Of a stretch of 64,000 nt of DNA, positions 8,990 through 17,579 are shown in pieces. Position numbers and translations under genes: made by a program. How positions within the stretch are numbered: the stretch's first letter is position 1; each line of letters opens with the position of its first letter. The notes below the pieces were generated by a model. That model worked only from the letters and a program-made list of their open reading frames with translations. It ran no database searches and was not told the origin of the DNA. Source of the stretch: Chitinophagaceae bacterium (GTDB lineage Bacteria; Bacteroidota; Bacteroidia; Chitinophagales; Chitinophagaceae); assembly GCA_947447465.1 (NCBI GenBank), contig CANFKE010000016.1:1-64000 (forward strand), given 5' to 3'.

Positions 8990-9484
8990 TTATTTACCTG
9001 CCAAAAACTCTTCCAGATTATTGAGCCCCATGGTATAACCTGCCTCAAAGCCCATCTGAATGATCGTATCCATATCTGCGGTCCGGTCAAAAGATATTTC
9101 AGCAGTTACTTTTGTAGTATTACCTTGCTCAGTAAAAACTACACTCCAGTACATTTTCGGAAGATCCTTGTTCTCCACACCAGCTTCATCACAAAACATC
9201 ACAGCATTCGTAAAACTTTCGTGAATAACAATTGTTCTGAAATCAACACCACACCAGGTCCTGTCTCCTGACGGCCCAACCATACAATACAACCATCTGC
9301 CACCTTCACTAAAATCCATTGATCTTGTTTCTGCACGGTAAGGTCTCGGCGCCCACCATTGATCCAACAATGCTCCTTGTGTCCATGCATCCCATACCTT
9401 GTTCAGTGGCGCATCAAACTCACGAATCACTATAAGTTTACGCTGTTCAAGATCTTTTGTAATGATCACCTCATGTTTAGCCAT
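8990..9484 (-). CDS. SRPBCC (AHSA1-like) domain protein
   Basis: A 164-aa START/Bet v1-like fold protein of the AHSA1 group (name from activator of Hsp90 ATPase). It shows the typical start REFDAPLNKVWDAWTQGALLDQWWAPRPY, the FSEGGRWLYCMVGPSG strand pair and the C-terminal helix GFEAGYTMGLNNLEEFL. Such proteins bind small hydrophobic ligands; this one has no known substrate. It starts 1 base after the stop of an ArsR-type regulator and is surely in the same operon, a very common pairing. Confidence 0.9.
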   Translation of the reverse strand: MAKHEVIITKDLEQRKLIVIREFDAPLNKVWDAWTQGALLDQWWAPRPYRAETRSMDFSEGGRWLYCMVGPSGDRTWCGVDFRTIVIHESFTNAVMFCDEAGVENKDLPKMYWSVVFTEQGNTTKVTAEISFDRTADMDTIIQMGFEAGYTMGLNNLEEFLAGK

Positions 9485-9485
9485 A

Positions 9486-9800
9486 TCATTTATCTTTTTG
9501 ATCGTTCAATAAATTATCCAGTTGATCATATCGATCTTCCCACTGTTTTCTGAATTGCTCCATCCACACATCCACTTCTTTCATTTTCTCAGCATTAAAG
9601 TGGCAATTGATCTCCCGCCCTTGTTGCTTTTGTACCACAAGCTGGCATTCGGCCAATATCTGTATGTGTTTGGAAATAGCTTGTCTGCTACTATCAAAAT
9701 GAGCCGCAATAGCATTGGGGGTCATTGCGTTCATAGCCAGCAAACTGAGAATAGCCCGTCTGGTAGGGTCAGCGATAGCCTGAAATACATCTCGTCTCAT
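9486..9800 (-). CDS. ArsR-family winged-helix repressor
   Basis: DNA-binding regulator (104 aa). It opens with the typical [21 protein letters not shown] and carries the recognition helix [14 protein letters not shown], then the wing [16 protein letters not shown]. There are no metal-binding Cys pairs, so it belongs with the SdpR-like ArsR proteins paired to SRPBCC genes rather than metal sensors. The start at 9800 matches the family; a longer frame to 9878 would read through the promoter. Two 16-bp palindromes upstream suggest autoregulation. Confidence 0.9.
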   Translation of the reverse strand: MRRDVFQAIADPTRRAILSLLAMNAMTPNAIAAHFDSSRQAISKHIQILAECQLVVQKQQGREINCHFNAEKMKEVDVWMEQFRKQWEDRYDQLDNLLNDQKDK

Positions 9801-9810
9801 ACTTTTATTT

Positions 9811-9850
9811 GCAATCATTCGATTGCAAATATACGCAACCATTTGATTGC
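9811..9850 (-). promoter_or_regulatory. Two palindromic operator sites before the ArsR-SRPBCC operon
   Basis: GCAATC-attc-GATTGC (9811-9826) and GCAACC-attt-GATTGC (9835-9850) are near-identical 16-bp palindromes set 24 bp apart. The first abuts and the second lies just upstream of the -7 element at 9826-9833, a position where repressor binding would block RNA polymerase. The ArsR protein encoded just downstream is the obvious candidate (inference). Confidence 0.65.
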
Positions 9851-9855
9851 GCAAA
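9826..9855 (-). promoter_or_regulatory. Promoter of the ArsR-SRPBCC operon
   Basis: On the minus strand, TTTG (9852-9855) and TATATTTG (9826-9833) match the -33 and -7 elements of the Bacteroidota housekeeping promoter, with an 18-bp spacer (19 is usual). The start codon at 9800 is about 25 bases downstream. Confidence 0.65.
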
Positions 9856-9875
9856 TTATTTTGACAAAGGAACAG

Positions 9876-9906
9876 CAAAAAATTCCCGACCTGTATGGCC
9901 GGGAAT
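9876..9906 (-). terminator. Probable terminator downstream of the RicT-like gene
   Basis: A stem of 10 base pairs with one mismatch (9882-9891 with 9897-9906) and a 5-nt loop is followed on the minus strand by a T-run (the A-run at 9877-9882 on the plus strand). It lies about 150 bases past the RicT-like stop and just before the ArsR promoter. Confidence 0.6.
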
Positions 9907-10055
9907 AATATTTCTACGATTTACTAACGGATGGCATGAACACTTCGTCAATAATGATATCACGGTATAATTTCCAATTCGCACAGCCCCTTACCCTCTA
10001 TCAATTATACCATTGTGATAACCACTGATCTGCTAAAACCCATTATCACTGAAGA

Positions 10056-11750
10056 CTAAACGGATGGAGCAGGAGGTTCCTGAGGTGGTTTCTGCCTCGG
10101 TGGACCTTGTCTCTGTTGTTGCTTAGGCCTGTTCTGTTGTTGCGGTCTCGGTCCTTGTTGTTTCCCTTGTTCGTTCTCACCCTTTGGACTTTCCTGAGCA
10201 CTATTGTCTGCGTTAGGATTAGGTCTGCCCTGCTGCGGACGTGGTCCCTGATTAGGGCGTGGTCCCTGTGGCTTTGGACCCTGTCCTTGCTGATTAGGCT
10301 TATTTTTAGGTTGCTGCTGCTGAGGCGCAGGTGTTCCATCTGCATTAGGCGCTGCCCCACCCTGTGCCTGCTGTGGACGATTGGGGCGATTGCGTTGTTG
10401 CTGTGGCGCTGCCGGTGTACCATCAGGATTGGTTTGTTGAGGTCTGTTACCACCCTGATTTGGTCTGTTCTTTTGTTGTTGCTGTGGTGCCGCAGGTGTG
10501 CCATCTGCATTCGGAGCTGCATTTGCTTGCTGCGGACGGTTAGGCCTGTTGCGTTGTTGTCCGCCTCCGGCACCTTGTGGTGCCGCGCCCGGTCTGTTAC
10601 CCTGCTGTGGTTTATTACCGCCACCTGACTTCTTCTTCTTGCTATTCTTTTCCAAATTTTTAAGAGTGATCTGACCAACGTCATTCACAAATCCCATGTC
10701 TATGGCCTTTACTACTCCCTTTTCTGATCTTATCTCTAACTCTACAGGCTGCAGTTCATCTGCTTTCTGACCCTGCTTGTTCATTTTCAAGATCTCCTTC
10801 ACCCTATCGATACTCAGCGGATACTGCTTATTGTTGTCGGAGAAACTATACCACATCAGATTCTTGAAGATATCTCTCTTCTGCAGGTGGGCAATACCTT
10901 TTACTGTATCCAAAGATTCTGCATGATTAGGGAATACCGATAAGGCATCCATATAGGTATCCAACTCATAGTTGAGGCAACATTTAAGTCTGCCGCACTG
11001 ACCGGATAATTTGGTCTGATTAATAGATAGATTCTGATAGCGTGCAGCGGTAGTATTGACTGATTTAAAATCGGTCAGCCAGGTACTGCAACACAATTCA
11101 CGACCGCAAGAACCTATACCACCTACCTTACCGCTTTCCTGACGGGCTCCGATCTGGCGCATTTCCACCTTTAGTTTGAAATCGTTGGCATATAATTTTA
11201 TAAGCTCACGGAAGTCAACACGCTGGTCGGCAGTGTAAAAGAATGTCCCTTTTTTACCATCCGCCTGTATCTCTACCTCGCACAATTTCATAGCCAGATT
11301 AAGAGAGCTGGCTATGGCACGAGAACGGATCAGCACCTCAGGCTCACGATCTTTCTGAGTCTGACACATAGCTTTTTCTTCTTCGGTAGCCATATGCAGT
11401 ACACGCTTCACTACTCCATTCTCTGTAGTACTGTATTTTTTCAATTGCAGCTTTACCAATTCTCCTGTAACACTCACCTGCCCTACATCATAACCACTGA
11501 CCCCTTCCACGGTGATCCAGTCATTCTTTTCCAGTATGTGATTGGTATTGTTTCGGAAAAATTCTTTCCTGCTACCTTTATTAAAAGAGACCTCTATGAT
11601 CGGGTAAGGCTTTGCACTATCGTGCAAAGGCAAGTCATTGAGCCAATTGTGTACGTTTAGTCTGTTACACCCTCCTGTACTGCACCCGCCATTACTTTTG
11701 CATCCCGAGGGCTTACCCCCGGGCGCAGTGCCGCAACTACTACATCCCAT
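10056..11750 (-). CDS. PSP1-domain protein (RicT/YaaT-like) with a disordered tail
   Basis: A 564-aa cytoplasmic protein. The N-terminus is Cys-rich (GCSSCGT, GCKSNGGCSTGGC). The middle holds the PSP1 domain with the Cys cluster GGIGSCGRELCCSTWL and SGQCGRLKCCLNYE, as in RicT/YaaT, which in Bacillus forms an Fe-S-containing complex affecting RNA processing and development. From about residue 375 the protein becomes a Gln/Pro/Asn/Gly-rich low-complexity tail with repeated NADGTPA(A)PQQQ units. Start set at 11750 (MGCSSCG); the frame to 11792 adds an unlikely leader. The tail length is unusual to me for RicT. Function in Bacteroidota is not established. Confidence 0.85.
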   Translation of the reverse strand: MGCSSCGTAPGGKPSGCKSNGGCSTGGCNRLNVHNWLNDLPLHDSAKPYPIIEVSFNKGSRKEFFRNNTNHILEKNDWITVEGVSGYDVGQVSVTGELVKLQLKKYSTTENGVVKRVLHMATEEEKAMCQTQKDREPEVLIRSRAIASSLNLAMKLCEVEIQADGKKGTFFYTADQRVDFRELIKLYANDFKLKVEMRQIGARQESGKVGGIGSCGRELCCSTWLTDFKSVNTTAARYQNLSINQTKLSGQCGRLKCCLNYELDTYMDALSVFPNHAESLDTVKGIAHLQKRDIFKNLMWYSFSDNNKQYPLSIDRVKEILKMNKQGQKADELQPVELEIRSEKGVVKAIDMGFVNDVGQITLKNLEKNSKKKKSGGGNKPQQGNRPGAAPQGAGGGQQRNRPNRPQQANAAPNADGTPAAPQQQQKNRPNQGGNRPQQTNPDGTPAAPQQQRNRPNRPQQAQGGAAPNADGTPAPQQQQPKNKPNQQGQGPKPQGPRPNQGPRPQQGRPNPNADNSAQESPKGENEQGKQQGPRPQQQNRPKQQQRQGPPRQKPPQEPPAPSV

Positions 11751-12082
11751 TCTTAAATAATTTATATAGAGCGTATCAAACCGGCAACTCACCTAATTAT
11801 ATATCCTGCCACCAACTATCGTTGTTATCATCCTCACAGTTGCCGTTTACCGCTTATTGTTAAATAATAATTGTTAAACCATACAAACCTACAAAAATAT
11901 CGGTAATTATCGACGCATATCAACAAGTAACATTCATTATATCCTGTGACTCAAATTTATCATTTGTACCAGCTCATATTATTTTCCCACACGCTTTGCA
12001 CCTCCCGTATTTTCTATCTTTTCTCAACAATATTACCTGTACTTTTACCGCCGTATTTATTCCTAAAAGAAACAAACAACAT
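11751..12082. other. Divergent intergenic region between the RicT-like and PCMD-like genes
   Basis: AT-rich, no convincing gene. On the minus strand it holds two adjacent -7-like matches (11884-11891 and 11892-11899; plus-strand CAAACCTA and CAAAAATA) that could serve the RicT-like gene with a leader of about 130 bases. No strong plus-strand promoter was found. Confidence 0.35.
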
Positions 12083-13066
12083 ATGAAAATATTTTCTACA
12101 CTACTTATTTGCTCGGCAATTTCAACTACTGCAATAGCACAAACGACCATTGCCAATGGCGGCTTTGAAAACTGGGGCGGAAATGCCAGTCCGGGAGTAG
12201 CTGCTGAGCCAACCAACTGGTACTCTAACAAATCCGGATCAACAATTGCACAGGCCGGTGGACAAACCTGTTTTCAGGAAACTTCTATTTTTCACTCCGG
12301 AACATCATGTGTTCGTGTAGAAACGATCTCAGGCCCCCTGTCAACTGCAATTAATGGCAATGTGACTACGGGTGTAGTCTGCGCACCTTCATTTACTAAG
12401 ACTGACGGCTACATCGGAACAGTAAATTATTCCAATTCAAGCGATATCCGTCGCATGGCATTTACCGGTCGTCCGGACAGCATCATAGGTTGGTATCAAT
12501 ATACACAGGGTGCCGCTACAGAACAAGGCAGGGTCAAGGTAATATTACACACAGGCGACTACTTCGATCCTGAAACACCAACAACCAATCACCCTGACCC
12601 AACAGCCAACAAAATAGGCGGAGCTACATTCGTTACTCCTCTATCTAACGTAACTACCTGGACCAGATTCAGCGTACCGGTCACTTATGTTAACGGATCA
12701 ACACCGGTATCTATAATGATCAATATAACTTCTTCTGCCGACCAGAATACTTCTGCAACAGGTAGCAAGTTGTGGATCGATGACCTGACCGCAGTGTACA
12801 ATCCGGTAGGCGTTACTAATGTTACCTTGCAGGAAAAAGACATCAATGTTTACAGTGCATATGCCACATTGTTTGTAAATGCCGCTCAGGAAATGAATGA
12901 GCAGACTACAATAACAGTTTATGATGTTGCAGGCAGAACAGTATTCAGCCATGCCATCACAGAAAAATTCAGCAACTTCGACCTTTCTGCACTCGCTAAG
13001 GGTGTTTATGTTTACAAGGTCAACAGTGTTTCATTTTCTAAAACAGGAAAGATAGCTATCCAATAA
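12083..13066 (+). CDS. Secreted protein with PCMD-like jellyroll and T9SS-type sorting domain
   Basis: A 327-aa exported protein. It has a signal peptide (MKIFSTLLICSAISTTAIAQ), then a beta-sandwich segment opening NGGFENWGG that resembles PCMD (putative carbohydrate metabolism) domains, then a C-terminal domain of about 80 residues with the type A pattern (ITVYDVAGRTVF ... LAKGVYVYKV). Such domains send proteins through the type IX system to the cell surface. The ATG at 12083 was chosen because it begins a clean signal peptide. The TonB-dependent receptor gene begins 1 base after the stop, so the two are translationally coupled and may act together on one nutrient (inference). Confidence 0.75.
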   Translation: MKIFSTLLICSAISTTAIAQTTIANGGFENWGGNASPGVAAEPTNWYSNKSGSTIAQAGGQTCFQETSIFHSGTSCVRVETISGPLSTAINGNVTTGVVCAPSFTKTDGYIGTVNYSNSSDIRRMAFTGRPDSIIGWYQYTQGAATEQGRVKVILHTGDYFDPETPTTNHPDPTANKIGGATFVTPLSNVTTWTRFSVPVTYVNGSTPVSIMINITSSADQNTSATGSKLWIDDLTAVYNPVGVTNVTLQEKDINVYSAYATLFVNAAQEMNEQTTITVYDVAGRTVFSHAITEKFSNFDLSALAKGVYVYKVNSVSFSKTGKIAIQ

Positions 13067-13067
13067 T

Positions 13068-15524
13068 TTGAAATTTACTCATATAAATAACTTACTGATA
13101 AGGACAGTTGCCGTTTTTACGACACTGTCCTTATTCTGTTGTGCCGCGCTGGCACAACCTACAGGAGTTGTGAAAGGCAAAGTTATATCGGCTGTCAATA
13201 AAGATCCGCTGAGTAATGCAACGATAAGAGTAGCAGGCAACCTGTCTAAAGGCACTGTTTCAGACATAGACGGTATCTATTCTCTGGTATTGGACACAGG
13301 TCATCATACATTGTTCTGTGAATATATCGGGTCTATTACAGACACTTTCAAGGTATATATAAGACCTGATGTGATCACAGAAAAGAACATTAAGCTGACA
13401 ACAACTGCCGAGGAGCTCAAAACGGTTGTTGTTTCCTCAGGCAAATTCAGTCAGAAACTGGAAGAGCTCACTGTATCGATGGAAGTTCTTAAACCATCGC
13501 TCATTAACAATAAGAATACCACAAGTATAGAGACCGCTCTGGAGCAGGTACCCGGTCTTACGATCATTGATAATGACCCTCAGATAAGAGGCGGCAGCGG
13601 TTTTACTTTTGGCGTTGGTAGCCGGGTAGCTATTGTTGTAGATGGCATACCCTTATTGAGCGGCGATGCCGGCAGACCCGAATGGAGCTATCTGCCTGTT
13701 GAGAATATAGAACAGATAGAGGTTATAAAAGGTTCGTCATCAGTACTTTATGGATCTTCTGCCATTAATGGCGTCATCAGCATTCGTTCGGCATACCCCA
13801 GACTAAAGCCGAAGACCGTGATCAGTTATTCTACCGGCGCCTATAGTGTACCCCGCTCACCGGCCATGAACTGGTATAATGGTTCATTACCCGGATTTAC
13901 CAACCTGAATTTTCTGCATTCCCGCATCATTAAGAAAAATCTTGATCTGGTCATCGGTGCCAATTTCAATATCGATCAGGGATATATGGGACCGGCACCA
14001 TCATTTGGTAATCTGGCCGAAGATTTCAAAAAAGCTTTATTGCTCACCGACTCCATTTATACATATACCAACAAAGATATGTTGAAGATAAGAGGACGTA
14101 TCAATGTTGGGCTTCGATATAGATCAAAAAAGTATCAAGGTCTTACCTATGGCATCAATGCAAATGCCATGATCAATAAGACAAATATGGTACTGGCATG
14201 GCTGGATGATTCAGCAGGGCTGTATCGGGGCTACCCCGGAGCCGTATTTCTGGAACAACAGACGTTTTTCAATTTCGATCCTTTCATCAAATATGACAAA
14301 GGAAATGGTGTAAGCCATAGCCTGACCACCCGTGTATTTCATACCGACGACCAGATCACCAATAACCAGAGCACCAAAGGAACATTATATTACAGCGAAT
14401 ATCAACTGCAAAGGAAATACAAAGCATTGGATCTTACCTTTACCGGAGGTGTGGTAAGTACCATAGCCAATACACGTGCTCAATTATACGACTCCAGCGG
14501 CAAGCCCAATAACACAGTCACTAATATTGCAGGCTACATACAGATGGATAAAAAGATCTGGGATGTACTGAATATTTCAGGAGGTGTGCGATATGAATAC
14601 TTTCAGACCAATAACCTGCCCAGTGCAGCACAGCCCATTTTCAGAGCAGGTGCCAGCCTGAAGGTGCTACAAGGTACGTGGATTCGCACTTCAATAGGTG
14701 ATGGCTACCGCTATCCTACCATAGCTGAGCGATATATCTCTACCAAAGTTGGTCTGTTTGGAGTATTCCCTAATCCGGGACTATTACCAGAAACAAGTAG
14801 AAATTTTGAATTGGGTATCAAACAAGGATTCAAAATAGGTAGTTGCATGGGCTATCTTGACCTTGCGGGTTTTCAACAGAATTACCACAATACCATCGAA
14901 TACCTGTTCGGTGTCTGGAACCCTAAGGTATCTATCGTAGGGTTCAAGTTCGTAAACACAGGAGATTCCCGTGTAAATGGCCTGGATATTTCACTGGCGT
15001 GTACTACTCCGGAAGATAAAAAATTCGGATTATCGGTATTGGCTGGTTATACCTATGTTGATCCGGTATCACTTTCTCCGGATCGGGTATATGCCTACCC
15101 TAAGAAATTACAAGGCGGACAAGACTCTGCTACCTTTAGAAACAGCAGCCTAAACCCGGATGGTAATGTACTCAAATACAGATTTCGTCATATGCTGAAA
15201 GCTGATGTTGAAGCCAGGCTGAATAAATATTCCATCGGCTTTAGCTACAGGTACTACAGTAAAATGGAAAATATCGACAAGGCGTTCAAAGACATTGAAG
15301 ACGATACCAAGACCATCCCTAATCTGGCTCCCATTATTATAGTTAACTATTGGCAAACACATAATGGCTATCATATTTTCGATGCCCGTGTAGGCTATAA
15401 GTTCAATAGCAACCATAAATTATCTCTGATCGCCAACAATATTTTCAATGTAGCCTACTTCCTGCGACCGTTGAAAATAGAATCTCCCCGTATGGTGACC
15501 GTACAATATGTATATACTTTCTAG
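13068..15524 (+). CDS. TonB-dependent outer-membrane receptor
   Basis: An 818-aa outer-membrane transporter energised by TonB. In order: signal peptide (residues 1-29, ending CCAALAQ), a carboxypeptidase-regulatory-like beta domain (GVVKGKVISAVNKDPLSNATI), the plug domain with PGLTIIDNDPQIRGGSGF and IEVIKGSSSVLYGSSAINGVI, and a beta-barrel ending in an aromatic residue (YVYTF). No SusD-like partner is present. The start codon is TTG at 13068; no ATG lies before the signal peptide. It is coupled to the upstream secreted-protein gene. The transported substrate cannot be read from the sequence; iron complexes, cobalamin and sugars are all possible. Confidence 0.92.
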   Translation: MKFTHINNLLIRTVAVFTTLSLFCCAALAQPTGVVKGKVISAVNKDPLSNATIRVAGNLSKGTVSDIDGIYSLVLDTGHHTLFCEYIGSITDTFKVYIRPDVITEKNIKLTTTAEELKTVVVSSGKFSQKLEELTVSMEVLKPSLINNKNTTSIETALEQVPGLTIIDNDPQIRGGSGFTFGVGSRVAIVVDGIPLLSGDAGRPEWSYLPVENIEQIEVIKGSSSVLYGSSAINGVISIRSAYPRLKPKTVISYSTGAYSVPRSPAMNWYNGSLPGFTNLNFLHSRIIKKNLDLVIGANFNIDQGYMGPAPSFGNLAEDFKKALLLTDSIYTYTNKDMLKIRGRINVGLRYRSKKYQGLTYGINANAMINKTNMVLAWLDDSAGLYRGYPGAVFLEQQTFFNFDPFIKYDKGNGVSHSLTTRVFHTDDQITNNQSTKGTLYYSEYQLQRKYKALDLTFTGGVVSTIANTRAQLYDSSGKPNNTVTNIAGYIQMDKKIWDVLNISGGVRYEYFQTNNLPSAAQPIFRAGASLKVLQGTWIRTSIGDGYRYPTIAERYISTKVGLFGVFPNPGLLPETSRNFELGIKQGFKIGSCMGYLDLAGFQQNYHNTIEYLFGVWNPKVSIVGFKFVNTGDSRVNGLDISLACTTPEDKKFGLSVLAGYTYVDPVSLSPDRVYAYPKKLQGGQDSATFRNSSLNPDGNVLKYRFRHMLKADVEARLNKYSIGFSYRYYSKMENIDKAFKDIEDDTKTIPNLAPIIIVNYWQTHNGYHIFDARVGYKFNSNHKLSLIANNIFNVAYFLRPLKIESPRMVTVQYVYTF

Positions 15525-15597
15525 TCTGCGGTCAATTTTTACATTGACAAATCGATTAAGATCATTACTTTAGAGAATTGACTAAACAATTCACGCC

Positions 15598-15867
15598 ATG
15601 CGCCAGATAATAGCTATAATATTGATACTGTCTGCAAGCTCTTGCAATAAATGGAGCGAAGAAGATAAAGATGCATGGAAACAAGCCTGCAATGAGAATG
15701 CTGTACAATGGGCGGCAACTAAAGAAGGGGCTAAAACCTATTGCGACTGTGTGCTGGAGCGGATGGAAAAGAAATACCCCGACATAAACGACGCATTGGC
15801 ACACACAGCCGAGATGGCTACAGATACTACCTATCTGAATTGCAGGAACGGTATAAAACTAAAATGA
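15598..15867 (+). CDS. Small lipoprotein of unknown function
   Basis: An 89-aa protein with a lipoprotein signal (LILSASSC) and three or four Cys in the mature part (QACNEN, YCDCVLERM, LNCRNG), consistent with disulfides in the periplasm. The helix-Cys-x-Cys-helix layout is seen in many small Bacteroidota lipoproteins of unknown role. Its TGA stop directly abuts the stop codon of the convergent histidine kinase gene, with no base between them. Confidence 0.7.
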   Translation: MRQIIAIILILSASSCNKWSEEDKDAWKQACNENAVQWAATKEGAKTYCDCVLERMEKKYPDINDALAHTAEMATDTTYLNCRNGIKLK

Positions 15868-16746
15868 TCATTTAGAAGGCAAGAAGATCGTCACACTGGT
15901 TCCATGACCACGTTTGCTTTTGATGACAAATTTAGCATCAACAAGTCGCAACATATCTTTGATGATAAGATAACCCAATCCATGACCTTTCCTGTTATCA
16001 ACATTGGCCGATGAAACAGTAAAATGTTCAGACATGACATTGTCTATCTGCTCAACGGTCATACCTTTTCCCTCGTCCTTTACCTTGACAAGGATACCTT
16101 TTTTAGTTTTACCACCGGTTATGGTAATGCAACCTTTTTCAGTGAAATTCAACGCATTAAGTATCAAATTATAAAGTACGATCTTTACAGGTTCCATATA
16201 TTGATACAGCACTGAACCTGCGTGCACCTCATTTTTGAAAGTAATATTCTTTTGCCTTGCCAATCCCTGAAATATCCCGAATATCTGATTGGCCATCTGA
16301 TGAAGATCGAACTCCTCTTTGATCATTCGCCTGTTCTCATTCTGGTATTTGATCCAGTTCATGATGTTGGTAGAAAGCAACTCCAACTCTTTAGAAGTAT
16401 GAGATATCTCTCCGATCATCTCATCCTGCATTTCTCTGGAAACATCACTTTGTTCTTCTATAAGATGATTGCAACTGATATGAATGAAACGTAAAGGGCT
16501 GATAATATCATGACTGATGATGGAGATCAATCGGGTCTGTATCATGTTGCTTTTCTCCAGCGCTTCATTCTTTTTATGGATCTCTCTGGCCTTGCGTTCT
16601 AACAACAACCTTAAGATCTGTTGCTTGACTATTACTTTTTTTACAATGAACTTAATGGCAAAATAGCCGGCAACTATCACAACAACAGAGATGCCGGCAA
16701 TGATCATCCATTGAATAGTTGTACTCTCTTCAACAATAAAAAACAT
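15868..16746 (-). CDS. Membrane-anchored sensor histidine kinase
   Basis: A 292-aa kinase. One N-terminal transmembrane helix (residues about 13-33), a charged coiled-coil (45-68), the HisKA dimerisation domain with phosphoacceptor His79 (ISHDIISPLR) and a HATPase domain with N-box (NLILNALNF), G1 (DEGKGM) and G2 (GHGLGYLIIKD). The periplasmic part is only about a dozen residues, so it cannot bind a ligand there and probably senses membrane or cytoplasmic cues. It lies 36 bases downstream of the LuxR-type response regulator gene on the same strand; the two very probably form an operon and a pair. Confidence 0.9.
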   Translation of the reverse strand: MFFIVEESTTIQWMIIAGISVVVIVAGYFAIKFIVKKVIVKQQILRLLLERKAREIHKKNEALEKSNMIQTRLISIISHDIISPLRFIHISCNHLIEEQSDVSREMQDEMIGEISHTSKELELLSTNIMNWIKYQNENRRMIKEEFDLHQMANQIFGIFQGLARQKNITFKNEVHAGSVLYQYMEPVKIVLYNLILNALNFTEKGCITITGGKTKKGILVKVKDEGKGMTVEQIDNVMSEHFTVSSANVDNRKGHGLGYLIIKDMLRLVDAKFVIKSKRGHGTSVTIFLPSK

Positions 16747-16782
16747 TTTGATATTGCGGTTTAGGTATATTTTTCAAAAGGG

Positions 16783-17394
16783 TTAAAAACTTATCTGGTA
16801 CAATAGTGCCAATTCGAGTAATTGGGTAATATTTTCTGTATCTGTCTTTTCAAAAATTCTTTTTTTAACTGTAGATATAGTACTTGTGCTCAAATTAAGG
16901 GTTTGAGCAATGGCGTTGGTGTGATGACCATTGAGTAAATAGTGCAATATCTCCAGCTCTCGGGGTGCTAAAATGGTAAACGGGTTCTTCTGAGCAAGAT
17001 CTTCAACATCGCCTTGCGGAGCGGGTTCATTATTCAAAAATTTACTGATATACTTCAGAGACCTATCCTCCTCCTGCGATTTATTCAGATAGTAATGAAT
17101 GTTATACTGCCTGAAGGCATCTGCATATACCTCACTAAGCTGCATAGAAAATATCATTATTTTAAGGTCGGGGTACAGACTTCGTATTGTTGGGACTACC
17201 TCTAATGCGGTTCCATCTGAAAATATCATATCCAAGATAAGATGGGTACAACGTTTATTCTTCAATTCTACCATTAATCCATTACAGCTGCTGACCTCCG
17301 TTACATTTTTACAATGTAATTGCGACCTTAATAACAACTTCATCCCCTTCCTGATCATGCTATGATCATCAGCAATTATTATTTCGGGCTGCAT
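16783..17394 (-). CDS. LuxR/NarL-family response regulator
   Basis: A 203-aa two-component regulator. Receiver domain: acidic pair ADDHSMIRKG, predicted phosphoacceptor Asp55 (HLILDMIFSDG) and a conserved Lys in LNKSQEED. C-terminal GerE-type helix-turn-helix: LAPRELEILHYLLNGHHTNA followed by LNLSTSTISTVKKRIFEKT. First gene of a likely operon with the kinase at 15868-16746, and divergent from a second kinase at 17580. It may therefore take input from both kinases (inference). Target genes unknown. Confidence 0.93.
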   Translation of the reverse strand: MQPEIIIADDHSMIRKGMKLLLRSQLHCKNVTEVSSCNGLMVELKNKRCTHLILDMIFSDGTALEVVPTIRSLYPDLKIMIFSMQLSEVYADAFRQYNIHYYLNKSQEEDRSLKYISKFLNNEPAPQGDVEDLAQKNPFTILAPRELEILHYLLNGHHTNAIAQTLNLSTSTISTVKKRIFEKTDTENITQLLELALLYQISF

Positions 17395-17455
17395 AATTAA
17401 TTATAAATAATATTTTATATGTATAGATCATTTATTGCTAAAATCCTATTTCAAA

Positions 17456-17548
17456 ATCGTGGTGCAAAGGTGTTGATTTTATATTTAGGCGTAGTCGAAA
17501 TTTTTCTACACATCAGCGGAAAGTTTGGATGTAAGATTGCACCACGAT
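17456..17548. repeat. Perfect 12-bp inverted repeat in a divergent promoter region
   Basis: ATCGTGGTGCAA at 17456-17467 and its exact reverse complement TTGCACCACGAT at 17537-17548, with 69 bases between. The pair sits between the response-regulator start (17394) and the second kinase start (17580). It could be a pair of regulator half-sites or a hairpin in a leader. Confidence 0.6.
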
Positions 17549-17579
17549 AATAAGTACACAACAGTACGTAACAAGAGTC

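Noticed and set aside
10046..10684. Minus-strand open frame of 212 codons
   Set aside because: It is a shadow of the repetitive tail of the RicT-like gene in another phase; composition is Arg/His/Ser-rich without any domain.
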